A stretch of DNA of 64,000 bases from Sulfuricaulis sp040901545 (GCF_040901545.1 NZ_JBBDYL010000005.1:1-64000), one strand, 5' to 3'; numbered from the stretch's first letter, positions 17,311-25,849 are shown. Notes: generated by a model not told the origin, from the sequence alone. Translations and numbers: made by a program.

Positions 17311-18279
17311 ATGTGGAAACTTGTGACATTACGTTCGGCCGGTGCAATCATCGTTCTATGGCTGATGTTGGCGGTAACGATATTCACTTCTACCATGGCG
17401 GCTAGTATCTCGGAAACCTCTTTGCGCACGCACGTGCAGACCCTGGCGGGGGACATCGGTGAACGCAACGTGTTGAAACCGCAAGCGCTGCGTGCGGCCG
17501 CGGATTATGTTAGACGCCAGTGGGAATCGTATGGCTACCAAGTCATTGAACATGAATACAAGCTTGAGAACGATCGTTGGGCGAATTTGGAGGTCATCCT
17601 TCCGGGACGTCTGGTGCCGAATGAGATCGTCGTCATCGGCGCCCATTACGACTCGGTGTTTGGGAGTCCGGGCGCGAACGACAACGGCAGCGGGGTGGCG
17701 GCACTGCTTGAGCTCTCGCGCCTGTTCGCCGCGCGCGACACCGAGCGCACCGTGCGCTTCGTCGCCTTCGTGAACGAAGAGCCGCCGTTCTTCCGTACCG
17801 GCGCAATGGGCAGCCGGCATTACGCCCGCGGCGCGCGCGCCCGGGGCGAGGACATCCGCGCCATGCTCGCGCTCGAGACCATCGGCTACTATGACGATAA
17901 GCCCGGCAGCCAGAACTATCCGCCGTTGTTCGCGCCGTTCTTCCCGGACCGCGGCAATTTTATCGGCTTGGTATCGAACTTTCGCTCGCGCGCGCTGCTC
18001 AAGCAGGTGGTGGCGGCGTTTCGTGCCGCGAGCGATTTTCCCCTCGAATACGTGTCCACGTTTGGCTGGGTCCCGGGCGTGGACTGGAGCGATCATGGCT
18101 CGTTCTGGAGCGAAGGTTATCCGGCGATCATGGTGACCGACACCGCGTTGTACCGTTATCCCTATTACCATTCGGAGCAGGACACGCCCGACAAGGTAGA
18201 CTATGCGCGTCTCGCGCGCGTAACCGCCGCGCTCGCCGCCGTGGTCGAGGCGCTGGCGCAGGCCGGCGAGGCGCCATGA
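17311..18279 (+). CDS. M28-family zinc metallopeptidase
   Basis: A 322-aa peptidase of family M28 (aminopeptidase type). An N-terminal hydrophobic segment (about residues 9-30, ending TMAAS) suggests export or membrane anchoring. Zinc and catalytic residues are seen in order: His/Asp in IGAHYDSV, bridging Asp in GANDNGSG, catalytic Glu pair in VNEEPPFF, acidic ligand in LALETIGYY and the last His in YPYYHSEQDTPD. It should release N-terminal residues from peptides in the periplasm; specificity is unknown. Its TGA overlaps the ATG of the following 2H phosphoesterase gene (ATGA at 18276), indicating coupled translation. Confidence 0.87.
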   Translation: MWKLVTLRSAGAIIVLWLMLAVTIFTSTMAASISETSLRTHVQTLAGDIGERNVLKPQALRAAADYVRRQWESYGYQVIEHEYKLENDRWANLEVILPGRLVPNEIVVIGAHYDSVFGSPGANDNGSGVAALLELSRLFAARDTERTVRFVAFVNEEPPFFRTGAMGSRHYARGARARGEDIRAMLALETIGYYDDKPGSQNYPPLFAPFFPDRGNFIGLVSNFRSRALLKQVVAAFRAASDFPLEYVSTFGWVPGVDWSDHGSFWSEGYPAIMVTDTALYRYPYYHSEQDTPDKVDYARLARVTAALAAVVEALAQAGEAP

Positions 18280-18824
18280 CAGAAACCCCGCGCTTCACCC
18301 TCTGGCTGTTGCTGGCACCGGAAGCGCATGCGCGGTTTCAGGCCCTCATCGCCAGGTTGAGCGCGCGGCTTGGGACGCCCGCGTTCGAGCCGCACATCAC
18401 ATTGCTCGGTGGACTTGGCGGCAGCGGGAAGGAGTTGTGCCAGCGAACGCGCGCGCTCGCCGCCGCGATTGAGCCGCTCGAGGTACGCTTGCACGAGGCG
18501 GCCAGCCTCGACGAATACTACTGCTGCCTGTTTGTGGAGGTCGTCCCATCACGCGCGCTGCAGGATGCGCACGCAGCGGCCGGGCAAGTGTTCGATCAGC
18601 GCTCGAACGCGGGTTTCTACCCGCACCTCAGCCTCGTCTACGGCAATCTGGAGGAAAAAGAAAAAGCAACCGTCCTGAATGAAATCGGGAGGCATTTCGA
18701 CGAAAACATCCGCATCGAGCAGCTCGCGCTTTATGATACCAGCGGTCCAGTCTGGCGTTGTGTCGAGCGCGTGGGGCTGGGCGGCGGTGATCGCGGCGGC
18801 TCGCGTGCCGCGCGGCCAGGGTGA
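18276..18824 (+). CDS. 2H phosphoesterase (cyclic phosphodiesterase / 2'-5' RNA ligase family)
   Basis: A 182-aa protein with the two His-x-Thr/Ser-x motifs of the 2H superfamily: PHITLLGG near residue 38 and PHLSLVYG near 116, which form the two-histidine active site. Such enzymes open cyclic nucleotide phosphates or process RNA ends. The layout and size fit the plant/yeast cyclic-phosphodiesterase (CPDase) branch more than E. coli ThpR. The last ~15 residues (GGDRGGSRAARPG) are low-complexity. Translation is coupled to the M28 peptidase, although a shared role is not obvious. The stop is directly adjacent to the convergent rpiA stop. Confidence 0.8.
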   Translation: MTETPRFTLWLLLAPEAHARFQALIARLSARLGTPAFEPHITLLGGLGGSGKELCQRTRALAAAIEPLEVRLHEAASLDEYYCCLFVEVVPSRALQDAHAAAGQVFDQRSNAGFYPHLSLVYGNLEEKEKATVLNEIGRHFDENIRIEQLALYDTSGPVWRCVERVGLGGGDRGGSRAARPG

Positions 18825-19481
18825 TCAGGTCAGCGTACGCACACCCTGGTCGCCGCCGAGCAGCAGCACGTCCGCCGGTCGGCGGGCGAACAGGCCATTG
18901 GTTACCACGCCGGCGAGGTGGTCGAGCTTCGCTTCCAGTTCCACCGGGTTCAGGATGCTCAGGTTGTGCACATCGAGAATGAGATTGCCGTTATCGGTCT
19001 TGAAGTTCGGGCGCAATTCCGGTTGCCCTCCGAGTTCCACGATTTTGCGCGCCACCAGACTGCGCGCCATCGGGATGACCTCGACCGGCAACGGGAATTT
19101 TCCGAGTACGCCTACCAGTTTGGAATCGTCGGCGATGCAGACGAACTTCTGGCTCGCCGCGGCGATGATCTTCTCGCGCGTCAGCGCGCCGCCGCCGCCC
19201 TTGATCAGGTATAAATGTTTTGTCGCCTCGTCGGCGCCGTCCACGTACAGCGGTAGATCGCCGGTGGCGTTGAGATCGAGCACCGGAATGCCGATCCTTT
19301 TCAACCGTTCGGCCGTGGCGTTGGAGCTCGCCACCGCGCCGTCGAGCTTGCCCTTGATTTTGGCCAGCCCGTCGATGAAATGGTTGGCCGTGGAGCCGGT
19401 GCCGACACCGATCACCCAACCGGATTCGACGTAATCCAGCGCCGCTTGCGCGGCCGCTTTTTTCTTTGCATCGGGGGTCAT
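18825..19481 (-). CDS. rpiA: Ribose-5-phosphate isomerase A
   Basis: A 218-aa RpiA, interconverting ribose-5-phosphate and ribulose-5-phosphate in the cytoplasmic pentose-phosphate/Calvin pathways. The family blocks are all present: GVGTGSTANHFIDGL near residue 26, SSNATAERL, the active-site DLYVDGADEA-like segment (YVDGADEATKHLYLIKGGGG) and REKIIAAAS. Length is typical. It is monocistronic and convergent with the 2H phosphoesterase gene, the two stops touching. The 280-bp region upstream to ilvA contains no clear gene. Confidence 0.95.
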   Translation of the reverse strand: MTPDAKKKAAAQAALDYVESGWVIGVGTGSTANHFIDGLAKIKGKLDGAVASSNATAERLKRIGIPVLDLNATGDLPLYVDGADEATKHLYLIKGGGGALTREKIIAAASQKFVCIADDSKLVGVLGKFPLPVEVIPMARSLVARKIVELGGQPELRPNFKTDNGNLILDVHNLSILNPVELEAKLDHLAGVVTNGLFARRPADVLLLGGDQGVRTLT

Positions 19482-19567
19482 GTCTCACTCGCTGCCTGAA
19501 AGGGGATCAGAATACCTATTGTCCGCGTGATAATGAAGCGTCCAATCTGATAGATTATTGAGGCGGC

Positions 19568-19756
19568 ATGAACCCGACTGAACTGTTGCGGTTGAATTAC
19601 CCGGTGCGCTTTCCGGATAAGCCGCCTGGCCATCTCAATAATCGAAAATTCTTAGGGATTTTCGTTATTGATCTGACATCTCAACGTTGCCGAAAAGTTG
19701 GAGATCCATGCGTGCGTTATCGCTTCGTTTCAAGTGAATTTGTGCCAGGTCAATAA
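19568..19756 (+). CDS. Possible short protein upstream of ilvA (weak)
   Basis: A 62-codon frame with a GAGGCGG ribosome-site-like sequence before its ATG, ending six bases before ilvA. No family, signal or hydrophobic segment is recognised. The downstream part overlaps an imperfect inverted repeat (gttattga... / ...tcaataac, 19663-19758) that could be an mRNA hairpin in the ilvA leader. A chance ORF is about as likely as a gene. Confidence 0.22.
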   Translation: MNPTELLRLNYPVRFPDKPPGHLNNRKFLGIFVIDLTSQRCRKVGDPCVRYRFVSSEFVPGQ

Positions 19757-19761
19757 CCGCA

Positions 19762-21276
19762 ATGCCCCAGAAATACCTGAAGAACATCGTCAACGCCCGG
19801 GTGTATGACGTCGCGCGCGAGACCCCGCTCGAACTCGCACCCATCCTGTCGCGCCGCACCGGCAACCGCGTCTGGCTCAAGCGCGAGGATGAGCAGCCGG
19901 TGTTTTCGTTCAAGTGCCGCGGGGCGTATAACAAAATGGCGGGCCTTCCGAAAGCAGAACTGAAACAGGGCGTGGTCGCCGCCTCCGCCGGTAACCACGC
20001 GCAGGGTGTCGCGCTGGCGGCCGCGAAACTGGGCACCAAGGCGATCATCGTCATGCCGCGCACCACCCCCGGGATCAAGATCGATGCCGTGCATAACCTG
20101 GGCGCTCGGGTGGTACTGCACGGCGACAACTATGACGAAGCCTACACCCGCGCATGCGAAATCGCGACCCAGCGCAAACTGACTTTCGTGCATCCCTACG
20201 ACGATCCCGAAGTAATCGCCGGACAGGGCACCATCGGGATGGAAATCCTGAAACAACACACCGGACCGCTCGAAGCCGTATTCGTCCCCGTGGGCGGAGG
20301 CGGGCTGATCGCCGGCATCGCGGTATACATCAAGCAACTGCGCCCCGAGGTGAAAATTATCGGCGTGGAGCCGGAAGATGCCGACGCCATGGACCTGTCG
20401 CTGAAGCGCGGCAAGCGCATCATGCTCGATCACGTCGGTATCTTTGCCGACGGCGTGGCGGTGCGCCAGGTGGGCCGGGAAACGTTCCGGTTGGCCCGGC
20501 AATTCGTGGATGGCATGGTGGTGGTGTCGAACGACGAGATCTGCGCCGCGATCAAGGATATTTTCGAGGACCGCCGTTCCATTCTGGAGCCGGCCGGCGC
20601 GCTCGCCTTCGCGGGCCTGAAGCGCTACGCCGAGCAGAAGCGGCTCAAGAACAAAAACCTCGTCGCCATTGCTTCCGGCGCGAACGTGAATTTCGACCGG
20701 CTGCGGCATGTGGCCGAACGCGCCGAGATTGGCGAGCGGCGCGAGGCGCTGTTCGCCGTCACCATCCCCGAACGCCCCGGCGCGCTGAAGAAATTCTGCA
20801 CCATCCTCGGCAATCACAACATCACCGAGTTCAATTACCGCTACGCGGATGCGAAAAACGCGCACATATTTGTCGGCGTCCAGATTCCGCCGGATACCGC
20901 CGAGGCCAAGAAGCTCGTGGCCACGCTGCGCCAGCACGGCTACGCCACGCTGGACATGACCGACAACGAAATGGCCAAGCTGCACATTCGCCATCTTGTC
21001 GGCGGGCGCGCGCCGAATGCCGTCGACGAAATCCTTTATCGATTTGAATTTCCCGAACGCCCCGGGGCGCTGATGAACTTTTTGGATAAAATGGGCGGAC
21101 GCTGGAACATCAGCCTGTTTCACTACCGCTCCCACGGCGCCGACTTCGGCCGCGTGCTAGTCGGCATGCAGGTTCCACGGAAAGCTAAAAGGAATTTTCA
21201 GAAATTCCTCGATAACCTGGGTTATGAATATGTTGAGGAAACAAAGAACAAAGCATATCGGTTGTTTCTGAGTTAA
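19762..21276 (+). CDS. ilvA: Threonine ammonia-lyase, biosynthetic
   Basis: A 504-aa PLP enzyme converting threonine to 2-oxobutanoate, the first step of isoleucine synthesis. The catalytic domain (1-320) has the PLP lysine in FSFKCRGAYNK, the SAGNHAQGVALAA loop and the glycine-rich phosphate cup VPVGGGGLIAGIA. The C-terminus carries two ACT-like regulatory repeats, each opening with a related element (IPERPGALKKFC near 336 and FPERPGALMNFL near 430), as expected for the isoleucine-inhibited, valine-activated form. Length matches E. coli IlvA. The start follows a short intergenic hairpin region. It is probably a single-gene unit. Confidence 0.95.
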   Translation: MPQKYLKNIVNARVYDVARETPLELAPILSRRTGNRVWLKREDEQPVFSFKCRGAYNKMAGLPKAELKQGVVAASAGNHAQGVALAAAKLGTKAIIVMPRTTPGIKIDAVHNLGARVVLHGDNYDEAYTRACEIATQRKLTFVHPYDDPEVIAGQGTIGMEILKQHTGPLEAVFVPVGGGGLIAGIAVYIKQLRPEVKIIGVEPEDADAMDLSLKRGKRIMLDHVGIFADGVAVRQVGRETFRLARQFVDGMVVVSNDEICAAIKDIFEDRRSILEPAGALAFAGLKRYAEQKRLKNKNLVAIASGANVNFDRLRHVAERAEIGERREALFAVTIPERPGALKKFCTILGNHNITEFNYRYADAKNAHIFVGVQIPPDTAEAKKLVATLRQHGYATLDMTDNEMAKLHIRHLVGGRAPNAVDEILYRFEFPERPGALMNFLDKMGGRWNISLFHYRSHGADFGRVLVGMQVPRKAKRNFQKFLDNLGYEYVEETKNKAYRLFLS

Positions 21277-21300
21277 TGTATCGGAGTTAAGAGCGGTATA

Positions 21301-22341
21301 ATGATTTTCGAACAGATAAACACCGGCAGTTGTCTGTCCTACCTGGTCGGCTGTTCCGAGACATGCGTGGCGGCGGTGATCGACCCGGAGATCAACCAAA
21401 TCGACCGCTACCTGGCGCTGGCCGCGCGCGCTGGACTGCGCATCCGTTATTTGATCGACACGCATACGCACGCCGATCATTTCTCCGCCACGCTGCAACT
21501 GTCAAAACAGCTTGAGGTACCGGTGGTGATGCATCGCCTGAGTCCGGCGCCGTTTGTGGATATACGGCTTGACGATGGCGAGATGGTGGCGCTGGGCCGA
21601 GAAAGGCTCCAAGTCATCCATACCCCCGGTCACACGCGTGACTCGATGTGTCTCCAGCTTGGGGACCGGGTGTTCACCGGCGATACGCTGCTGATCGGTG
21701 CGACGGGTCGCACGGACCTGCCGAGCGGCGACCCGGATGCGCTCTATGACAGCCTGTTTCACCGGCTGCTGCGGCTCGATCCCGCGCTCAAAATATTCCC
21801 GGCCCACGATTACAAGGGGAACTCCCAGTCATCCATCGCGCAGGAACTCGCCACCAATCCGCGGCTGCAACAGCGCGACCGCAAGACCTTCGTCGAGATG
21901 ATGCGAAGCCTCAATCTCGGCATGCCGAAACACATTACCGAGGCGCTGCGAACCAACATGAGCGGGGGAAAGAGTGTGGCGCAATTGCTGAGCGAAGCCG
22001 CCGCGAACGTGCCATTCATGTCTCTGGCTGAACTCAAGAGCCGTCTCGACACCCTGTCGGGCGGCCTGATCGTGCTGGACGTGCGCGAGCGCGATGCCTA
22101 TGAGGAGGGGCACATTCCCGGAGCGGTGCTGCTCCCGCGCGGGCAGATGGAATTACGCGTCAACCAGGACCTCCCCGACCCGACACGGCGCATCCTTTCC
22201 TACTGTGAATTAGGCCGAATATCCACGCTGGCCACGGCGACACTGCGCGAAATGGGATATCAGCGCGCGGTGGCGCTGGACGGTGGCATGAACGCCTGGC
22301 GCGAGGCGGGTTATCCCATCAAGCCGGGACGGGAACCCTGA
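21301..22341 (+). CDS. Persulfide dioxygenase-rhodanese fusion
   Basis: A 346-aa two-domain sulfur enzyme. Residues 1-225 are an ETHE1-like metallo-beta-lactamase fold with the iron ligands in DTHTHADHFSA, TPGHTRDS and GDTLLIGATGRTD, plus PAHDYKG; this family oxidises glutathione persulfide to sulfite. Residues about 235-340 are a rhodanese domain (LIVLDVRERDAYEEGHIPGA) with the active-site Cys in SYCELGRIS. The pair would transfer sulfane sulfur and oxidise it within one protein, as described for PDO-rhodanese fusions. It is cytoplasmic, with no signal. The rhodanese loop reads CELGRIS instead of the more usual CRxGxRS, so substrate range may differ. Confidence 0.87.
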   Translation: MIFEQINTGSCLSYLVGCSETCVAAVIDPEINQIDRYLALAARAGLRIRYLIDTHTHADHFSATLQLSKQLEVPVVMHRLSPAPFVDIRLDDGEMVALGRERLQVIHTPGHTRDSMCLQLGDRVFTGDTLLIGATGRTDLPSGDPDALYDSLFHRLLRLDPALKIFPAHDYKGNSQSSIAQELATNPRLQQRDRKTFVEMMRSLNLGMPKHITEALRTNMSGGKSVAQLLSEAAANVPFMSLAELKSRLDTLSGGLIVLDVRERDAYEEGHIPGAVLLPRGQMELRVNQDLPDPTRRILSYCELGRISTLATATLREMGYQRAVALDGGMNAWREAGYPIKPGREP

Positions 22342-22355
22342 TCGCTTAAATCAAT

Positions 22356-22838
22356 TTAATTACTATCCAGTTTGCTTCCTGACTGTGCCATTTTCAGAAT
22401 GGCGTTCCATTGCTGGGGAGTGACGGGCATGACCGACAACCGGCTGCCGCGCTGCACCAGTGGCATTTTACGCAGCGCCGGGTTGGCCTTGATCTCGTTC
22501 AATGAAATCGCGCGCGTGAAGCGCCGCCTAAGTTGCACTTCCACCATGAACCATGACGGCTTTTCCGGCGAACCGCGGGGGTCATAATAGGGACTGCGGG
22601 GATCAAACGCGCTCGGGTCGGGAGCTGCGGCACTCACGATTTTGACGATGCCGGCAATGCCCGGTTTGGCGCAGCGAGAGTGATAGAAGAATGCCGCGTC
22701 GCCCGGTTGCATCGCCCGCAGGTAATTGCGCGCCTGATAATTGCGCACGCCGTCCCATCGTTCGGTCTGTTGGGGGCGCGATCCGAGATCGTCAATGCTG
22801 AACGCGTCCGGCTCGGATTTCATCAACCAGTAATTCAT
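22356..22838 (-). CDS. EVE domain-containing protein
   Basis: A 160-aa single-domain EVE protein (PUA-related fold that reads modified bases). Typical segments are NYWLMKSEPDAFSIDDL at the start, WDGVRNYQARNYLRAM, GDAAFFYHS and SWFMVEVQLRRRF. Bacterial stand-alone EVE proteins of this length are widespread housekeeping-type genes; binding of modified RNA or DNA bases is known for relatives but the ligand here is unknown. It is convergent with the persulfide dioxygenase gene (14 bp apart) and is followed upstream by a 127-bp gap to the YmdB-type gene. Confidence 0.88.
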   Translation of the reverse strand: MNYWLMKSEPDAFSIDDLGSRPQQTERWDGVRNYQARNYLRAMQPGDAAFFYHSRCAKPGIAGIVKIVSAAAPDPSAFDPRSPYYDPRGSPEKPSWFMVEVQLRRRFTRAISLNEIKANPALRKMPLVQRGSRLSVMPVTPQQWNAILKMAQSGSKLDSN

Positions 22839-22965
22839 GTGTCCGGATTGAAGGCGAGATGACCTAGGTCACGGCGCGGCATGTGTCACGATTGCCGGGA
22901 CCAGCAGGAATAATTTTTATTACCGATTACCATCGTGACGGCCGTCTCCGGGAATGCTCGTCCCG

Positions 22966-23778
22966 CTAGGCAACCCTGACGGCGGATTGCACGACGGTCT
23001 CCGTTGCTCGAATCCGCGTGATGGCGCGGCACAATCCCGTCTTTTCATCAATGTCGAGCAAGACCCCGCAAAGGGTTCCCATGCCCTCCGCGACCTCGAA
23101 ACGCTCGGGGAGTTTCAGCACAAAGCGTCTGAGCGCTTTCTGGGTATTCATGCCGATGACCGAATCATAGCAACCGGTCATTCCGACATCGGTGATATAC
23201 CCGGTACCCTGCGGCAGAACCCGCTCGTCGGCGGTCGGCACATGGGTGTGGGTGCCGACCACGGCGCTCACCCGCCCATCGAGGAACCAGCTCATGGCCA
23301 TTTTTTCGCTCGTGACTTCGGCATGCAGGTCCACCAGCACCATTTTCACATCCTCCGGTTTCGCCGCCAGCGCCGTGTCGGCGGCGGCGAATGGGCAGGC
23401 GAGTGTCGGGTGCATGTATACATTGCCCATCAGATTGAGAATGCCGACCCGGTGGCCGGTTGCAACCGAGATCACGAACCATCCGGTGCCGGGCGTACCC
23501 TCAGGGTAATTGTGCGGACGCAGGAGCCGCGGTTCGGTGGTGATGTATTCCAGCGCCTCTTTTTTGTCCCACGCATGGTTGCCGTTGGTCATGACGTCGA
23601 CACCCGCGGCAAACAATTCCTCGGCGGTTTTTTGGGTTATTCCGGCGCCGTCGGCGATGTTCTCGGCGTTGGCCACCACTAGGTCTACTTTGTGACGGTT
23701 CCGCAATAGGGGTAGCTGTTCGGAAATGACACGTCGCCCGGGTTTCCCGACGACGTCGCCGATAAAGAGCAAATTCAT
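22966..23778 (-). CDS. YmdB-type metallophosphoesterase (TIGR00282)
   Basis: A 270-aa calcineurin-like phosphoesterase of the YmdB/TIGR00282 family, which hydrolyses 2',3'-cyclic nucleotides. Metal-binding motifs are NLLFIGDVVGKPGR at the N-terminus, VANAENIADGAGIT, VMTNGNHAWDKKE and VGTHTHVPTADERVLP. Length and order are typical. In the same orientation and 34 bp after the folate cyclo-ligase gene, so probably cotranscribed with it and downstream of 6S RNA. It may influence RNA turnover or second-messenger levels, which is inferred from work on the Bacillus homologue. Confidence 0.9.
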   Translation of the reverse strand: MNLLFIGDVVGKPGRRVISEQLPLLRNRHKVDLVVANAENIADGAGITQKTAEELFAAGVDVMTNGNHAWDKKEALEYITTEPRLLRPHNYPEGTPGTGWFVISVATGHRVGILNLMGNVYMHPTLACPFAAADTALAAKPEDVKMVLVDLHAEVTSEKMAMSWFLDGRVSAVVGTHTHVPTADERVLPQGTGYITDVGMTGCYDSVIGMNTQKALRRFVLKLPERFEVAEGMGTLCGVLLDIDEKTGLCRAITRIRATETVVQSAVRVA

Positions 23779-23812
23779 GATGCCTGCCTTTTTGTTTTGA
23801 AGCGATTAACGA

Positions 23813-24403
23813 TTAATAAATATAGACGGCCTGATCGGTGACCACGCCCTGCAACGGAACATCCCAGGGGTCGGCCTCGATACCGTTGATCCGCTGGAAA
23901 TCATAAGCCAGCCCGATGATATGCGGTTTCCGCCAGCCCTTTCGCCGTCGCAGGAAGGCCAGGGTGAGGTCGTAGAACCCCGCGCCCATGCCGAGACGGT
24001 TGCCGTGATCGTCGAATCCGACGAGCGGCATGAGAATCAGATCGAGTTCGCGCGCACGCACGAGATCGCGCGTTGTTACATCCGGCTCAAGCACCCCGTA
24101 ACGGTTACGTACTAATTCGGTCCCGTCTTGATTTTTGGCAAACCACAACCGGTCATGAGACAGGCGCGAGATCGCCGGCAGGTAGCAAATTTTACGCATC
24201 CGGTGAATATGTTCGATGATGCAGCGCGTATCGATCTCGCCGTCGATCGGCAGATAGCAGGCGATGCGTCGACTTGCGCGGTACAGACGCGTGCCCACCA
24301 CCTTCGCCGCGAGTTTACGGGCGGCGAGTCGCTGTTCTTCCGGGGTAAGCTGGTTGCGCCGGTTACGCAGGGCGCGGCGCAAATCGGTTTTTTCAGTCGA
24401 CAC
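23813..24403 (-). CDS. fau: 5-formyltetrahydrofolate cyclo-ligase
   Basis: A 196-aa enzyme making 5,10-methenyl-THF from 5-formyl-THF and ATP. Landmarks: N-terminal LRRALRNRRNQLTPEE, the ACYLPIDGEIDT strand, and the signature VGFDDHGNRLGMGAGFYDLTL, followed by GLAYDFQ. The position directly after 6S RNA is the classic gammaproteobacterial order (ssrS-ygfA), and the 6S transcript often continues into this gene. The start given is the ATG about 20 bp beyond the 6S RNA 3' end. Confidence 0.93.
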   Translation of the reverse strand: MSTEKTDLRRALRNRRNQLTPEEQRLAARKLAAKVVGTRLYRASRRIACYLPIDGEIDTRCIIEHIHRMRKICYLPAISRLSHDRLWFAKNQDGTELVRNRYGVLEPDVTTRDLVRARELDLILMPLVGFDDHGNRLGMGAGFYDLTLAFLRRRKGWRKPHIIGLAYDFQRINGIEADPWDVPLQGVVTDQAVYIY

Positions 24404-24424
24404 GGAATAATCACTAAGCCAAAA

Positions 24425-24558
24425 GAAGGCGCCCTCCGCAGATGCCGTGCTGCTCCGTAGCCTTGAACCGTGAGGTTCAAGTGGGCGCCTCAGAGATGCA
24501 TCAGGCTTCCCGCTGCAAGGCGGGCTTGCACAACAGCATCTGCAATCCGGCTCCCGTC
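24425..24558 (-). ncRNA. ssrS: 6S RNA
   Basis: The minus strand between zapA and the folate cyclo-ligase gene matches 6S RNA, which binds sigma-70 RNA polymerase and lowers transcription in stationary phase. The 3' part contains the hallmark hairpin ttgaacc-tcac-ggttcaagg followed by a segment ending ggcatctgcggag, closely like E. coli ssrS (ttgaaccaagggttcaagg ... ggcatctcggag). The closing stem is formed by gcagatgc near the 5' end and gcatctgc near the 3' end. Promoter and synteny agree. The predicted length of about 134 nt is shorter than the 183 nt of E. coli, so the 5' end is approximate. Confidence 0.87.
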
Positions 24559-24565
24559 ATAAGCA

Positions 24566-24594
24566 CTTATAGGTTCAGAGGATAACTGGAGCAA
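24566..24594 (-). promoter_or_regulatory. Sigma-70 promoter of 6S RNA
   Basis: On the minus strand, -35 TTGCTC (24589-24594) and -10 TATAAG (24566-24571) are separated by exactly 17 bp, placing the start near 24558-24560, just before the 6S closing stem. Confidence 0.65.
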
Positions 24595-24631
24595 TCACGC
24601 GCACCGCAGGGGGCGCACATTAAGCATATAC

Positions 24632-24943
24632 CTATTGGCGGGTTTGTGCATCCTGATGCAGGGCTGCATCGATCTTGGTCTGGAGGAATTTGATTTTTTG
24701 TGCCATGTCGAGCGGCAAGCCGCCGCGCCCGCGCAACTCGATCAATTCATGCGCGATATTGAGCGCCGCCATGACGGCGGTTCGTTCGGTGCCGATTACC
24801 TTGCCGCTGGATTGCATGTCACGCATCGTTTTGTCGAGGTAACCGGCCGCGGCTACCAACGCCGCGCGTTCGCCCTCGGGGCAGGCCACCATGAACTCCT
24901 TTCCGAGTATGGTGACGGTCACGCCATCGCGGGATTCCTTCAC
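24632..24943 (-). CDS. zapA: Cell division protein ZapA
   Basis: A 103-aa ZapA, which cross-links FtsZ filaments at the division ring. Typical elements are VTVTILGKEFMVACPEGER at the start, then AAGYLDKTMRDMQ and a C-terminal coiled coil with IAHELIELRG. The start chosen is GTG 24943: it lies right after the TGA of the upstream coiled-coil gene (TGACGTG) and has GGAG about nine bases before it; an ATG at 24976 would overlap that gene by 32 bp. The pair is followed by 6S RNA and fau, the common gammaproteobacterial order. Confidence 0.92.
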   Translation of the reverse strand: MKESRDGVTVTILGKEFMVACPEGERAALVAAAGYLDKTMRDMQSSGKVIGTERTAVMAALNIAHELIELRGRGGLPLDMAQKIKFLQTKIDAALHQDAQTRQ

Positions 24944-24944
24944 G

Positions 24945-25172
24945 TCAACTGCGCTCCAGCGCCTTGAGGCGGTCAATCATGGTTTCGATGCGTGCGCGCG
25001 CGAGCCGGGTTTTTTCCATCAGGCGCGCGTGCTGCTCGCTCAAATCGTTCTGATCCGTTTTGAGCGACTGGTTCTCGGATTTGAGGCGCCGGCACGTCTC
25101 GATAAGCTCATCGATGCGACTTTCCAGAATTTTGAGATCCAAGCTTTCGGCGTGTTGATCGTCGGGTGCCAT
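24945..25172 (-). CDS. ZapB-like coiled-coil protein (TIGR02449)
   Basis: A 75-aa, almost wholly helical protein of the TIGR02449 type. Heptad-like leucines run through LKILESRIDELIETCRRLKSE onward, then an SLKTDQNDLSEQHARLMEKT stretch. Such proteins sit just upstream of zapA in many proteobacteria and probably act in division as a ZapB analogue (inference). It is one base from the ZapA start, so coupled. Its first seven bases overlap the upstream, non-coding end of the longest possible divergent YgfB-family frame. Confidence 0.85.
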   Translation of the reverse strand: MAPDDQHAESLDLKILESRIDELIETCRRLKSENQSLKTDQNDLSEQHARLMEKTRLARARIETMIDRLKALERS

Positions 25173-25267
25173 GGTGCATTCACTATAGGACTGACGCCCT
25201 CACGGGTCAACGCTTTCGGCGCCGCCCGGGCGGGTGTAAACTTCCCATTCTTTTTTACCGAATCGCC

Positions 25268-25849
25268 TTGTCGGCGCTTGTCTCTGACACCGTGGAAACC
25301 GCAGCCGATTACCCTGTCTACGACGTAGCCACGCACCGCTTGCGGGAAGCCGGTATTACCACCGGCGCGGCCGAGGCGCATGGCATCATCACCGGCGTGC
25401 TGTGCGCGCCCGACGGCGCCCGGGTCGCCTGGCAAACACTGATACTCGGTCGCGATGCCGGAGGAAACCGCGAAACCCCGGCGGAATTGTCCGAGCTGCT
25501 CGCGGCCATGTACCGGTCGGCCTTCGCCCACTTGAACGGGTTGGAGCACGCGTTTACGCCCTTGCTTCCGGGCGACGAACACAGCCTGGCGGAGCAGATC
25601 GAGGGTTTGACCGACTGGTGCCGCGGTTACCTCCTCGGGTTGCATGCCGGAGGAGTAAGGGATGCGCGGGCACTTTCCGGCGACGCCAGGGAAATAGTCC
25701 GCGATATCACCCGTATTTCGGAGGCTGAAATGGACACCGCGCGCGCCGGCGACAAGGAAGAGCGGGCACTCATTGAAATTGTGGAATATCTGCGTATCGG
25801 CGTACAACTCGTGTTCGAGGAATTGCAGTCGCCGGCCGCAAAGCATTAA
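25268..25849 (+). CDS. UPF0149 (YgfB/YecA) family protein
   Basis: A protein of about 193 aa from the UPF0149 family. Diagnostic pieces are AEAHGIITGVLCA near the N-terminus, LSELLAAMYRSAFAHLNGLE, GLTDWCRGYLLGLH and the tail EEIVEYLRIGVQLVFEEL-like segment. E. coli YgfB lies in the same place beside zapA and is reported to act as a regulator in pseudomonads; the function here is unknown. No clean ATG exists: TTG 25268 is given, while GTG 25292 gives a protein of YgfB-like length. Divergent from zapA; pepP and ubiH lie further downstream, as in E. coli, but separated here by a repeat and two inserted genes. Confidence 0.85.
   Translation: MSALVSDTVETAADYPVYDVATHRLREAGITTGAAEAHGIITGVLCAPDGARVAWQTLILGRDAGGNRETPAELSELLAAMYRSAFAHLNGLEHAFTPLLPGDEHSLAEQIEGLTDWCRGYLLGLHAGGVRDARALSGDAREIVRDITRISEAEMDTARAGDKEERALIEIVEYLRIGVQLVFEELQSPAAKH

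Noticed and set aside
19750..21135. 461-codon minus-strand frame
   Set aside because: Antisense to ilvA; composition typical of shadow frames.
24891..25328. 145-codon + strand frame across zapA and the ZapB-like gene
   Set aside because: Antisense to two recognisable genes in standard synteny.
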